52,802 bases of DNA from VRUE01 sp033856195. Lineage in GTDB: Bacteria; Actinomycetota; Thermoleophilia; Solirubrobacterales; 70-9. The DNA lies in contig JAWVFL010000085.1 of NCBI GenBank assembly GCA_033856195.1, positions 1 through 52,802 on the forward strand, written 5' to 3'. Below are positions 9,819-17,769 of the stretch, piece after piece. The notes beneath the pieces are model-generated. The model was not told where the DNA came from, searched no databases, and worked only from the letters and a program-made list of their open reading frames with translations. Made by a program: the position numbers and the translations under genes. Positions within the stretch are counted from its first letter, which is position 1. Each line of letters begins with the position of its first letter.

Positions 9819-10769
9819 CTAACCATCGCGCTCGGTGCGCAGCACCCCGTGCTCGACCACCGCCCGCACGCCGCCGCCGAGGTCGAGCCTGGCGCCCCCG
9901 GCCGGGCGCAGCCCGGCGACCTGCTCGGCGAAGCGAGCGGCGCCGGCCAGCGGGCGGCCGAACGCCGCGTCGGCGAGCCGTTGCAGGACGAGCCGGCGCA
10001 GCGCCGGGGGCAGCTCGCGGAAGCGGGCAAGGGCGATCTCCCCACGCCCCACCCCGTCGCCGCCGCGCAGCTCGGCGGCGACCAGAGCGTCGAGGACCTC
10101 GGCCTCGTCGCGGAGGATCTCGGCCGTGCGCAGAACGTTGGCGCGTGCGGCCGGGTGCACCCGCTCGAGCTCCGGCAACAGCCCATGGCGGACCCGGCTG
10201 CGGGCGAAAGAGGGGTCTTCGTTGCTCGTGTCTTCGCGCCAGGCGAGACCACGCGCCTGGCAGTAGGCGGTCGTCTCCTCGCGGCTGGCGTCGAGCAGCG
10301 GTCGCGCCAGGAGGCCGTCGCGGCGGCGCATCCCGAGCAGTGCCCGGCGGCTCGGCGAGGAGGCGAGGCGGTAGAGGATCGTCTCGACCTGGTCGTCGGC
10401 GGTGTGGCCGGTGACGATCGTCGCCGCCTGCGGATCGGCGAGGCGGGCGGCCGCCCCGTAGCGCCGGTCGCGGGCCCAGGCCTGCAGGTTGCCCCCGCCC
10501 TCCGGTCGCACCGCGCGCTCGACCACGAGCTCCACCCCGAGCGCCGCGCAAAGCTCCGCGCAGTGCCGCTCGTCGGCGCCGGCCTCGGGGCGCAGGCCGT
10601 AGTTGACGTGCAGGGCGCGGACCGCCTCCGGCCCGCGGGCGCGGACCGCGAGATCGAGCATGCAGACCGAGTCGCGACCGCCGGAGAGCATCGCGACCAG
10701 CGGCGCCGGTGGGTCGATCAAACCGCCTTCGAGGACCCGCCCGAGCAGGCTCTCCTCAAGCGGAGGCAC
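9819..10769 (-). CDS. tilS: tRNA(Ile)-lysidine synthase
   Basis: Modifies C34 of the CAU-anticodon tRNA-Ile to lysidine so that it reads AUA. The 316-residue product has the N-terminal PP-loop ATPase motif MLSGGRDSVCMLDLA near residue 27. Further signatures are LHVNYGLRPEAGADE and ATIVTGHTADDQVETILYRL. A C-terminal substrate-binding region follows, and the protein matches the shorter actinobacterial form. Its 5' end overlaps the cyclase gene by 14 bases. tilS-hpt-ftsH is a widely conserved block. Confidence 0.94.
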   Translation of the reverse strand: MPPLEESLLGRVLEGGLIDPPAPLVAMLSGGRDSVCMLDLAVRARGPEAVRALHVNYGLRPEAGADERHCAELCAALGVELVVERAVRPEGGGNLQAWARDRRYGAAARLADPQAATIVTGHTADDQVETILYRLASSPSRRALLGMRRRDGLLARPLLDASREETTAYCQARGLAWREDTSNEDPSFARSRVRHGLLPELERVHPAARANVLRTAEILRDEAEVLDALVAAELRGGDGVGRGEIALARFRELPPALRRLVLQRLADAAFGRPLAGAARFAEQVAGLRPAGGARLDLGGGVRAVVEHGVLRTERDG

Positions 10770-11946
10770 GGGCGACGAACAGCTCGGTCGGGACCGGGAA
10801 GCCCTTCAGCGCGACCTGGCCGATCGGCTCCAGCACCAGCCCCTCGCGCCCGCTGACCGCCTCGGCGACGCGGTCGGTGATCAGCACCTCGCCGGCCAGG
10901 GCACGGTTGACGATCCGGTGCGCGAGGTTGACCTGGCTGCCGAAGTAATCGCCGTCGCGGTAGACCGCGTCGCCGCTGTGGATCCCGACCCGCGGCTGCG
11001 GGCGCCGCGAGAAGCGGGTCAGGAACCCGACCGCCCACTCGGTCAGCGAGCCGGCATCGGGGGAGACGACCATCACCTCGTCGCCGATCGTCTTCACGAT
11101 CGTCGCCTCGCGCGGCAGCGTCGACTCGACCTGGCGGACGAACTCCTCGATCACGTCGAGCGCCTCGATGTCGCCCTCCTCCTCCGTATAACGGGTGAAG
11201 CCGGTGAGGTCGATGAAGCAGAGCGTGACCGGGACGTGATGCACCTGCGAGGCGGCCATCCCCAGGTCGCTCTCCATGTGGCCGACGACGTCCTGCTCGA
11301 GGAAGAACCGGAGGTAGCGAGTGTGGAGGTACTCGGTCAGCGGCGCCGCCAGGGGGAGGATGTCACCGGCAAGCTGACCCATCTCCTCGGCCATCTCCAG
11401 CTCCGGCACCGCGTCGCGAATCAGCGGTTCGTGCACGTAGAGGTGAAAGAGGCGCACCTCGGCGTCGGCGATCCGCCGCAGCGACTGGACATAGACCCGC
11501 ACGAGCTGGAGGAAGGCGACGAGCGGAAAGCCGGCGGCAAGGACGCGCGCGCAGTGGCGCAGCGCCCTAACGTCCTCGGGGCTAAGCAAGCGCTCCTGGC
11601 CCAGCGGCGTGCCGAGGATGAGGAGGATGCGCTCGACCAGCTCCGGCTCGAGACCGGTTTCGCGGGCGACCTCCTCGACCGTCGCCTGCTCCTCCGCTTT
11701 AGGGAAGAGGTCCTCGGTCAAGCCGAAGGCAAGCCGACCCTCGCGCCCCGCGCGCTTCAGGTCCTCGAGCGAGTGGCCGCGCTCCCGCATGCGCGCGACG
11801 ACCCGAGCCTGGGCAGCTACGGCAGCCGTCCAGCGCCCCCTGCGCACCGGCAGGACCTTTTCGTCGGCCCAGCGCTTCAGGGTGCTCATCGAGACGCCGG
11901 CGCGGCGCGAGGCCTCGCTCAGGGATATCCGTTCGTCTGCCGCCAT
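10756..11946 (-). CDS. Class III nucleotidyl (adenylate) cyclase with N-terminal MerR-like HTH
   Basis: The 396-residue soluble protein has three parts. Residues 7-75 are a MerR-like winged HTH (ISLSEASRRAGVSMSTLKRW). Residues 88-175 look like the helical regulatory region of actinobacterial cyclases (VEEVARETGLEPELVERILL). Residues 238-395 are a class III cyclase domain. Predicted catalytic residues are all present: metal-binding Asp246 (FIDLTGFT) and Asp289 (KTIGDEV), base-specifying Lys285 and Asp333 (GDYFG), and transition-state Asn340 and Arg344 (VNLAHRI). Lys/Asp favours ATP, hence cAMP. No membrane segment is visible. The gene lies between glnB and tilS, overlapping tilS by 14 bases. 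Whether the HTH binds DNA is not known. Confidence 0.88.
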   Translation of the reverse strand: MAADERISLSEASRRAGVSMSTLKRWADEKVLPVRRGRWTAAVAAQARVVARMRERGHSLEDLKRAGREGRLAFGLTEDLFPKAEEQATVEEVARETGLEPELVERILLILGTPLGQERLLSPEDVRALRHCARVLAAGFPLVAFLQLVRVYVQSLRRIADAEVRLFHLYVHEPLIRDAVPELEMAEEMGQLAGDILPLAAPLTEYLHTRYLRFFLEQDVVGHMESDLGMAASQVHHVPVTLCFIDLTGFTRYTEEEGDIEALDVIEEFVRQVESTLPREATIVKTIGDEVMVVSPDAGSLTEWAVGFLTRFSRRPQPRVGIHSGDAVYRDGDYFGSQVNLAHRIVNRALAGEVLITDRVAEAVSGREGLVLEPIGQVALKGFPVPTELFVARASA

Positions 11947-11983
11947 CGAGCAGCTCCGAGGCTATTCCGACCAGGGGTCAGAC

Positions 11984-12017
11984 GACGAGCGGGACAGCAT
12001 CAGCCGCCCCGCTCGTC
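11984..12017 (-). terminator. Ten-base-pair hairpin between glnB and the cyclase gene
   Basis: GACGAGCGGG (11984-11993) is the exact reverse complement of CCCGCTCGTC (12008-12017), with a 14-base loop. It lies 28 bases after the glnB stop. No T-run follows on the minus strand, so it may be a processing/stability hairpin or a partial terminator that separates glnB from downstream genes. Confidence 0.45.
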
Positions 12018-12044
12018 ATTGGGATGGGTTGTCTTGCGGGCGCG

Positions 12045-12413
12045 CTAAGCCGCTACTTCCGGCTCCTCGTGCGCCTGCAGGACGGGCTCCCCGTCCTCGC
12101 CGGTTCGGATGCGAATCGCCTCCTCGACCGGAAGGACGAAGATCTTTCCGTCGCCGACCTCGCCCGTACGGGCATGGCGGAGGATGGTCTCGACGACCAG
12201 GCCCTTGTCCTTGTCCTCGATGACGACCTCCAGCTTCAGCTTCGGCCGGACGTTGACCGTGAGCGTCGAGCCTCTATACCGCTCGACGATCCCCTTCTGG
12301 CGTCCGGAGCCCTTGGCCTCGACGATCGACAGGGAGGGGAATCCCTTGTCGAGCAGCTCGGCCCTGATCGGCTCGAACGCCTCGTGACGGATAAAGGCCT
12401 CGATCTTCTTCAT
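12045..12413 (-). CDS. glnB: PII nitrogen regulatory protein lacking Tyr51
   Basis: A trimeric 2-oxoglutarate/ATP sensor that controls AmtB-type channels and other nitrogen proteins. The 122 residues align to PII without gaps: VEAKGSGRQKG (32-41), ERYRG (44-48), GDGKIFVLPVEEAIRIRTGE. Gln39, Lys40, Lys58 and the C-terminal Arg pair are kept. In the T-loop the sequence is RGSTL, so residue 51, the Tyr that is uridylylated or adenylylated in other bacteria, is Leu. Ser49, the phosphorylation site in cyanobacterial PII, is present. The gene starts four bases after the amt stop, the usual amt-glnK pairing. Confidence 0.93.
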   Translation of the reverse strand: MKKIEAFIRHEAFEPIRAELLDKGFPSLSIVEAKGSGRQKGIVERYRGSTLTVNVRPKLKLEVVIEDKDKGLVVETILRHARTGEVGDGKIFVLPVEEAIRIRTGEDGEPVLQAHEEPEVAA

Positions 12414-12417
12414 GCGC

Positions 12418-13932
12418 TCACCCTCCTACCGCGTCTTCGGCGGCTGTCATTTGGGCTGGGGCTGGAGCGGCGATTCCCGCACCGACTTCGCCGAACGTCC
12501 TTGGCAAGCCCGTCGAGTACTCGGGCTGCGGAATGAACTGCTCCGGATACCCGTACATCCCGTGCGAGCTGATGTCGAGGCCGGCATCCTCCTCCTCCTC
12601 GGAGACGCGGAGCCCGATCGTCGACTTGATCAGCTTGAACGTCACGATCGAGATCGAGAAGACGACCACGAAGGTGAAGAGCACGGCCAGGCCCTGGACT
12701 CCGAGCTGCCCCAGCGAGGAGCTGAACGGCACGTCCCCGAAGACGGAGTACCAGACCCCCGGCGCGGCGCCTTCGCTGACCAACCTGGCCGAGCCGAAGA
12801 TGCCGACCGAGAGCGTGCCCCAGATCCCGGCCAGGCCGTGTGCCGAGAGCGCCCCCACCGGGTCGTCGAGGAGCCTGTCGACCGCCAGCACGGCGAAGAC
12901 CACAATCAGGCCGGCGACGAAGCCGATGATCGGCGCCGCCCAATACTCGACGAAGCCCGACGGCGCGGTGATCCCGACCAGTCCGGCGATCGCCCCGTTG
13001 CCGGCCATGCCGACGTCGAGTGTGCGGCTCTTCAGGTAGACGGCCAGGGAAGCGCCGATCACGCCGGCGGCAGCGGCGAGCTGGGTGTTCAGCATCACCT
13101 CGCCGAAGAACGAGCCGGCGGTTTCGAAGGTCGAGCCCCCGTTGAAGCCGAACCAGCCGATCCAGAGAATGATCACGCCGAGGCCGACCAGGGGCATCGA
13201 GTGACCGGGGATCACCCGCGGGTTGCCGTCGGCGTCGTACTTGCCACGACGCGGGCCGAGCAGCAACAGCGCCGCGAGAGCGCCAACCGCACCGGTCAGG
13301 TGGACCACCGAGGAGCCCGCGAAGTCCATCACCGGCTTGCCGCCGATGTCGGAGAGGAGGCCGCCGCCCCAGACAGCGTGGGCGACCAGCGGGTAGATCA
13401 CCGCGCCGAAGACGATCGCGTAGACGACGTAAGCGCCGAATTTGATCCGCTCCAGGGTGGTCCCCCAGACGATCGCCAGCGAGACCGCGCAGAAGGCAAG
13501 CCCGTAGAGCATCAGCATTGCGTCCGGACCGGCGACGTTGAATGCTTCTTCACCCTGACCGATCGTCTGATCGAAGTGGAAGAAGAAACCGCTCGTGCCG
13601 AAGAAGTCGTTGCCGCCGCCTTCGGCGATTCCGTAGCCGATGGCCCACCAGGCCAGGGTGCAGATGGCGAGGTTGACGAAGATCTTGGCGACGCCGGTAC
13701 CCGCGTTCTTCTGCCGCGAGAAGCCGACCTCGAGGAACATGAACCCCGCCTGCATCAGGAAGACGAGGACGGTCGCGACCGCGACCCAGACCATGTCCAG
13801 CTCGGCCGCCTTTTCTTCAACCGCACCCGCTACCTCGGCGAGGCTCTGCGCCGAAGCCAAGGCGGGCAGAGCCAGCGCAACGAGCGCGGCGAGCGCCGCT
13901 GTGAACGCAGCGATGCCCATCTTCTTTCTCAT
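12418..13932 (-). CDS. amt: Ammonium transporter (Amt/MEP/Rh), PII-linked copy
   Basis: Conducts ammonium/ammonia across the inner membrane. The 504-residue protein starts with a cleavable-looking signal sequence (residues ~6-29, ending ALASAQS), followed by about eleven hydrophobic segments. The pore twin histidines are His211 (GSSVVHLTG) and His365 (ALSAHGLAG). The selectivity and fold motifs FGFNGGS and LNTQLAAAAG are present. A soluble C-terminal tail of ~70 residues could contact PII. A strong ribosome site (GGAGGAG) precedes ATG 13932. It heads the amt-glnB pair and possibly the whole run down to folK. Confidence 0.95.
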   Translation of the reverse strand: MRKKMGIAAFTAALAALVALALPALASAQSLAEVAGAVEEKAAELDMVWVAVATVLVFLMQAGFMFLEVGFSRQKNAGTGVAKIFVNLAICTLAWWAIGYGIAEGGGNDFFGTSGFFFHFDQTIGQGEEAFNVAGPDAMLMLYGLAFCAVSLAIVWGTTLERIKFGAYVVYAIVFGAVIYPLVAHAVWGGGLLSDIGGKPVMDFAGSSVVHLTGAVGALAALLLLGPRRGKYDADGNPRVIPGHSMPLVGLGVIILWIGWFGFNGGSTFETAGSFFGEVMLNTQLAAAAGVIGASLAVYLKSRTLDVGMAGNGAIAGLVGITAPSGFVEYWAAPIIGFVAGLIVVFAVLAVDRLLDDPVGALSAHGLAGIWGTLSVGIFGSARLVSEGAAPGVWYSVFGDVPFSSSLGQLGVQGLAVLFTFVVVFSISIVTFKLIKSTIGLRVSEEEEDAGLDISSHGMYGYPEQFIPQPEYSTGLPRTFGEVGAGIAAPAPAQMTAAEDAVGG

Positions 13933-13992
13933 CGGTAACTCCTCCTAGCCCGCCTAGGACACGCCCCGACGGTCGCATTTGGACGAGGGAGC

Positions 13993-14020
13993 CACGGTAT
14001 GGACGCGATCGCGAGCCGTG
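13993..14020. promoter_or_regulatory. Nested palindrome in the amt upstream region
   Basis: CACGG (13993-13997) and CCGTG (14016-14020) flank the ten-base palindrome CGCGATCGCG (14004-14013). It is about 60 bases upstream of the amt start in the 236-base divergent gap to the phosphorylase gene. Position suits an operator, but CGATCG-rich strings are frequent in this genome, so support is weak. Confidence 0.3.
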
Positions 14021-14168
14021 TTTAGACAGATGGAGAAAAAGCGCGACCTGCCTTTCTCGCGAGTGGATCGACGGGCGCCGCCTCCTCGGCTCTCACATGG
14101 GCGCTCATCACAACCGGCGATCACGCGCCCATGCTTACGCGTCCGGAGGCGGCTAGGGTCCGCCGTCC

Positions 14169-14843
14169 ATGCCCAGACGGCTGCGACCGACCGCTCCGAC
14201 CGCGCCCGACGCCGTGCTCGTCGGCGATCCCGGCCGGGCGCTGCTGCTGGCGCAGGAGCTACTCGAGCAGCCGAGGATGAGCAACCACGCCCGCGGACTC
14301 TGGGGGTACTACGGGAGCACTCCGGCCGGCGACGCGCTGACCATCCAATCGACCGGCATCGGCGGACCCAGCGCGGCATTGGTGCTGGGCGACCTCGCCG
14401 AGATGGGAGTCCAACGAGCGGTGCGCGTTGGCACCTGCGTCGGTCTGGGCCGCGGCTGCAAGCCGGGTGACCTGCTCGTCGTCGGAGAGGCAATCGCAGC
14501 GGGGGGAAGCGGGGCGGCGTTTGGCGTCGAGCAGGACGCGGCCGTCAAACCCGATCGAGAGCTGTGCGAGCGATTGCTGAGCGAGTTCGAGGAGGAGCGC
14601 ACCGCCTCCGCCATCGTCAGCGTCGACGCCCATCCTGAAGAAGCCTCGCGGGCGGCGGGAGCCGTGGCGGCGGACATGCAGACGGCGCCGCTCCTCGCCA
14701 AGGCACGATTGCTGGGAGTAGAGGCGGCGGCGATGTTGATTGTCAGCGAGTGTGCCGCGGGGGCAGGAGCTTTGGAGAAAGAGGCGCTGGAAGACTTGGA
14801 GAGGCGTGCCGGGAGGGTCGCCCTCGCCGTACTCTCAGGCTAA
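14169..14843 (+). CDS. Purine/uridine nucleoside phosphorylase-family protein
   Basis: Predicted to cleave a nucleoside with phosphate to a base and ribose-1-phosphate. The 224 residues follow the PNP_UDP_1 fold: AVLVGDPGRALLLAQEL (phosphate loop GDPGR), STGIGGPSAALVLGDL, and VRVGTCVGL with the phosphate-binding Arg. The ribose-binding signature is changed: where relatives have an EMEA-type segment, this protein reads AADMQTAPLLAKA. The substrate therefore cannot be predicted. It is shorter than E. coli uridine phosphorylase (253). It stands alone on the plus strand, divergent from amt and convergent with the coiled-coil gene nine bases away. Confidence 0.82.
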   Translation: MPRRLRPTAPTAPDAVLVGDPGRALLLAQELLEQPRMSNHARGLWGYYGSTPAGDALTIQSTGIGGPSAALVLGDLAEMGVQRAVRVGTCVGLGRGCKPGDLLVVGEAIAAGGSGAAFGVEQDAAVKPDRELCERLLSEFEEERTASAIVSVDAHPEEASRAAGAVAADMQTAPLLAKARLLGVEAAAMLIVSECAAGAGALEKEALEDLERRAGRVALAVLSG

Positions 14844-14852
14844 GGTCTAGGC

Positions 14853-15185
14853 TTAGACTTCGTTCTCAGCGCGATCGAGAGCGGCGACTTTGCGGCGAAT
14901 GTCACTCAAATCGCGGGACACCCGGTCGATTTGATCCTCGACCTCTTCCAGGCGCTGCGAAAAAGAGCGCAGGCGGCGCTCCAGCCGTTCGAGGTCACCG
15001 GCGGAAGGCAGGTTGAGAGCGCTCATCGCCGCATGCTGAGCCTCGAGCGCCTTCTCCCGGGCGCCAAAGGCCGCCGCCACGGCATTCTCGAGCACGTTGC
15101 TGTCGAGCAGCGCCTGGGCGAACTCGCCGATCGCCTGCTCGCTGCGCGCCCGCAGGCCATCTTGATCGTCGTATTCAGTGCTCAT
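14853..15185 (-). CDS. Small coiled-coil protein of unknown function
   Basis: A 110-residue hydrophilic protein, MSTEYDDQDGLRARSEQAI onward. Heptad-rich segments from residue ~60 (LERLERRLRSFSQRLEEVED, then IRRKVAALDRAE) predict a C-terminal coiled coil. The middle (LENAVAAAFGAREKALEAQ) is helical and amphipathic, somewhat like phasin or PhaE-type granule proteins, but I see no decisive motif. ATG 15185 is chosen; an ATG nine codons upstream (MRGSRTAA) is also possible. It is divergent from the cell-wall hydrolase gene across 246 bases. Confidence 0.65.
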   Translation of the reverse strand: MSTEYDDQDGLRARSEQAIGEFAQALLDSNVLENAVAAAFGAREKALEAQHAAMSALNLPSAGDLERLERRLRSFSQRLEEVEDQIDRVSRDLSDIRRKVAALDRAENEV

Positions 15186-15241
15186 CGCCGCCGTTCTGCT
15201 CCCTCTCATCGCGCTTTCTCTCGTTGACAGCAGCTTAACCG

Positions 15242-15279
15242 GCGCATCCGGCTCAATTGAAATCCTCTCACGGATGCGC
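15242..15279. promoter_or_regulatory. Nine-base inverted repeat in the gap before the cell-wall hydrolase gene
   Basis: GCGCATCCG (15242-15250) and CGGATGCGC (15271-15279) are exact reverse complements around a 20-base AT-rich loop. The gap (15186-15431) also holds a second imperfect stem (GCCGGCA/TGCTGGC, about 15381-15411). It could be an operator or part of a structured leader RNA of the hydrolase gene. Confidence 0.4.
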
Positions 15280-15431
15280 GTAGGGGCAGCCTTGATTAAG
15301 GGCGTGTTGGGGGCGGCGGCGAGCCGTTGCGCACCCCTTTGTGAGCAAGTAGCTTGGGCGAGCCTGTTGCGCAGGGAGAGGGCCGGCATGAACTGCACGA
15401 TCCGTGCTGGCGGGGATAGGGGCGCCGTCGT

Positions 15432-17747
15432 ATGAGAAACAAGCTTGCACTGACCACCGCTCTGGCCGTTTTCGGCGTCGTTACGGCGCTCGGAGTCGGC
15501 TTCGCCGGAGCCGACGAACTGTCGAGCGCGGAAACGACCACGCCGCTTTCCACCATCCCCACGGTCCCGGCCGCAACGCTGCCCGCCTGCTCGAACGGAA
15601 TCGACGACGACAACGACGGGCTCCTCGACAGCGACGACCCCGACTGCGAATCGCCCGCCGACCCCAGCGAGGAAGCGCCGGCGCCGGCGGGCACGACCAC
15701 CAACAGCAGCGTCGAGGCTCCCCCCGCGCCCACCGAACCGACGAAGCAGGGCGGAGGCTTTGAGAGCGGGTCGTCGATCGCCGCTGCCGGCGCCGGCGTG
15801 CACCACAACGAAAACCTCGGCGACACGAGCGGTGGCGGTGGCGGCAACTCAGGCGGCGGAGCGACGGCCCCGAGCGCGACCGGCGGCGTCCAGCTGCACA
15901 CCGACGCCAACAGCGGCGGCTCGCAGTACACCAGTGGCGGCACGCCAACCGACGCCAATCCGACCACCACGATCGCCCCCTTCGGCCCGGCCCCGATCGG
16001 CGTTCCCAACTTCGTCATCGACTCCTTCGAGATCCCGCCCTTCCTGCTGCCGATCTACCAGGCCTGCGGCACCGAGTACGGGATTCCCTGGGAGGTGCTT
16101 GCCTCGATCAACAAGATCGAGAGTGGCTTCGGCACCAACATGGGGCCCTCCAGCGCCGGTGCGATCGGCTGGATGCAGTTCCTCCCCTCGAGCTGGGAAG
16201 CGTTCGGCCTCGACGCCAACGGTGACGGTCGCAAGGATCCCTACAACCCAGTCGACGCGATCTGCGCGGCTGCGCACTACCTGAATCTCAGCGGCGGGGG
16301 CGCTGACCTCTACGGCGCGATCTTCGCCTACAACCACGCCGACTGGTACGTGCAGGAGGTCCTCGGCTATGCCCGGGCCTACGGCAAGCTCCCCGCCGAC
16401 CTGGTCGGCTCCCTGACCGGCCTCACCGAGGGAGCGCACTTCCCGGTCGCCGCCGACGCCAGCTATGCCGACGACCTTTCCGCCCGCGAAGCGCTGAAGC
16501 GATCCGCTCCCGGCGCCGAAAAGGCCTACGGCGACGCCTCGGAAGTGATCTCCTCCTCGCCGACCCGGCGCGGGATCAACATCTTCGCCGGCGAAGGCGC
16601 GCCGGTAGTTGCCGTCAACGATGGCGTGATCGAGAAGACCGGCAGCTCGGGGAAGCTGGGCAAGTACATCGTCCTTCAGGACGCCTACGGCAACCGCTAC
16701 ACCTACGCAGAGCTCGGCGAGATCGTGCGCGACCATCGCACCGTGGTGATGCCGACCGGCAAAGAGCGGCGCCTGCCGCTCGAAAGCGAGAACCTGCGGC
16801 CCCGCCTCTACGCCTTGCCCGATCGGGCCAGCACCGATCGAGGTGGCGATGAATCCGCCGAAGTCGATAGCCCGACAACCGTCGATGACGGAACCCTCAA
16901 GGTCGGGTCGAAGGTTATAGCCGGCACCGTGCTGGCCCGCATCGGTGGCTCTGAAGACGGAACCGACCCTCACGTCAACTTCTCGATCCGGCCCGCCGGC
17001 CGGGGCGCCCCCGAGATCGACCCGAAGCCGATCCTCGACGGTTGGAAGCTGCTCGAGGCGACGGCGATCTATCGCGCCAACGGCAAGAACCCGCTCGCCC
17101 AGAACCTCAGCGGCGCCGGGGTGCTGCTGCTCTCGAAGGAGGAGCTGGCGAAGCGCGCGCTCGCCGACGAAGCGCTCGAAATCTACGAATGCGGCCGCGA
17201 AGACATCGCCACCGGGCAGATCGACCGGCGCGTGCTGGCGATGCTCGAGTACCTCGTCTCCAAGGGCTACAAGCTGACGATCACCTCGCTCAAGTGCGGC
17301 CACAGCATCATGACCGCCTCCGGCTACGTATCCGAGCACTCAACCGGCGATGCGGTCGACATCGCGGTGATCAACGGGGTTCCCGTCACCGGGAACCAGG
17401 GCCCCGGCACGCTCACCGACGAGCTGATCCGCACCGTGCTGGCGCTGCAGGGCACGATGCACCCCGACCAGGTGATCTCGCTGGAGGATCTGCCCGGCGA
17501 AACCAGCTTCGCCCTCGCCGACCACTACGACCACGTGCACGTCGGCTTCAGCCCGCTGAGCGGCCCGTTCGACCAGCAGTACAACGCGCTGCTCAAACCC
17601 GACCAGTGGCAGCGCCTGACCCACCGCCTCGGCGAAATCGAGAACCCCCAGGTCAAGACGACGCCGTCGCCTTACTCGGTGCCCGACGCCAAAGCGAAGG
17701 ACAAGGCAAAAAGCGGCGGCACCGGTCAGCCGAGCGCCGGCGACTGA
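15432..17747 (+). CDS. Secreted three-module cell-wall hydrolase: lytic transglycosylase + degenerate M23 + M15-like peptidase
   Basis: A 771-residue exported protein with a signal peptide at 1-27. A short Asp-rich calcium-type motif (SNGIDDDNDGLLDSDDPDC, 54-72) and a low-complexity Gly/Thr/Pro linker to ~190 follow. Residues ~200-320 are an SLT lytic transglycosylase domain with catalytic Glu230 (NKIESGFG) and the GAIGWMQFLPSSW motif. Residues ~375-530 match the M23/LytM fold, but the zinc ligands are replaced: RRGIN for HxGxD, YAELG for YAHL, and HVNF for HxHF. Residues ~560-710 are an M15-like metallopeptidase with HSTGDAVDI (His636, Asp643) and HVHVGF (His703) intact. It is expected to act on peptidoglycan outside the membrane. 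ATG 15432 precedes the signal peptide directly. Confidence 0.85.
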   Translation: MRNKLALTTALAVFGVVTALGVGFAGADELSSAETTTPLSTIPTVPAATLPACSNGIDDDNDGLLDSDDPDCESPADPSEEAPAPAGTTTNSSVEAPPAPTEPTKQGGGFESGSSIAAAGAGVHHNENLGDTSGGGGGNSGGGATAPSATGGVQLHTDANSGGSQYTSGGTPTDANPTTTIAPFGPAPIGVPNFVIDSFEIPPFLLPIYQACGTEYGIPWEVLASINKIESGFGTNMGPSSAGAIGWMQFLPSSWEAFGLDANGDGRKDPYNPVDAICAAAHYLNLSGGGADLYGAIFAYNHADWYVQEVLGYARAYGKLPADLVGSLTGLTEGAHFPVAADASYADDLSAREALKRSAPGAEKAYGDASEVISSSPTRRGINIFAGEGAPVVAVNDGVIEKTGSSGKLGKYIVLQDAYGNRYTYAELGEIVRDHRTVVMPTGKERRLPLESENLRPRLYALPDRASTDRGGDESAEVDSPTTVDDGTLKVGSKVIAGTVLARIGGSEDGTDPHVNFSIRPAGRGAPEIDPKPILDGWKLLEATAIYRANGKNPLAQNLSGAGVLLLSKEELAKRALADEALEIYECGREDIATGQIDRRVLAMLEYLVSKGYKLTITSLKCGHSIMTASGYVSEHSTGDAVDIAVINGVPVTGNQGPGTLTDELIRTVLALQGTMHPDQVISLEDLPGETSFALADHYDHVHVGFSPLSGPFDQQYNALLKPDQWQRLTHRLGEIENPQVKTTPSPYSVPDAKAKDKAKSGGTGQPSAGD

Positions 17748-17769
17748 TAACTCCAGCAGAATTGGGTCT

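Noticed and set aside
15186..15431. A possible c-di-AMP (ydaO) riboswitch
   Set aside because: The gene type fits, but I could not find the conserved ydaO strings; only loose similarity (GACAGC...TTAACC) was seen. Kept only as a generic structured gap.
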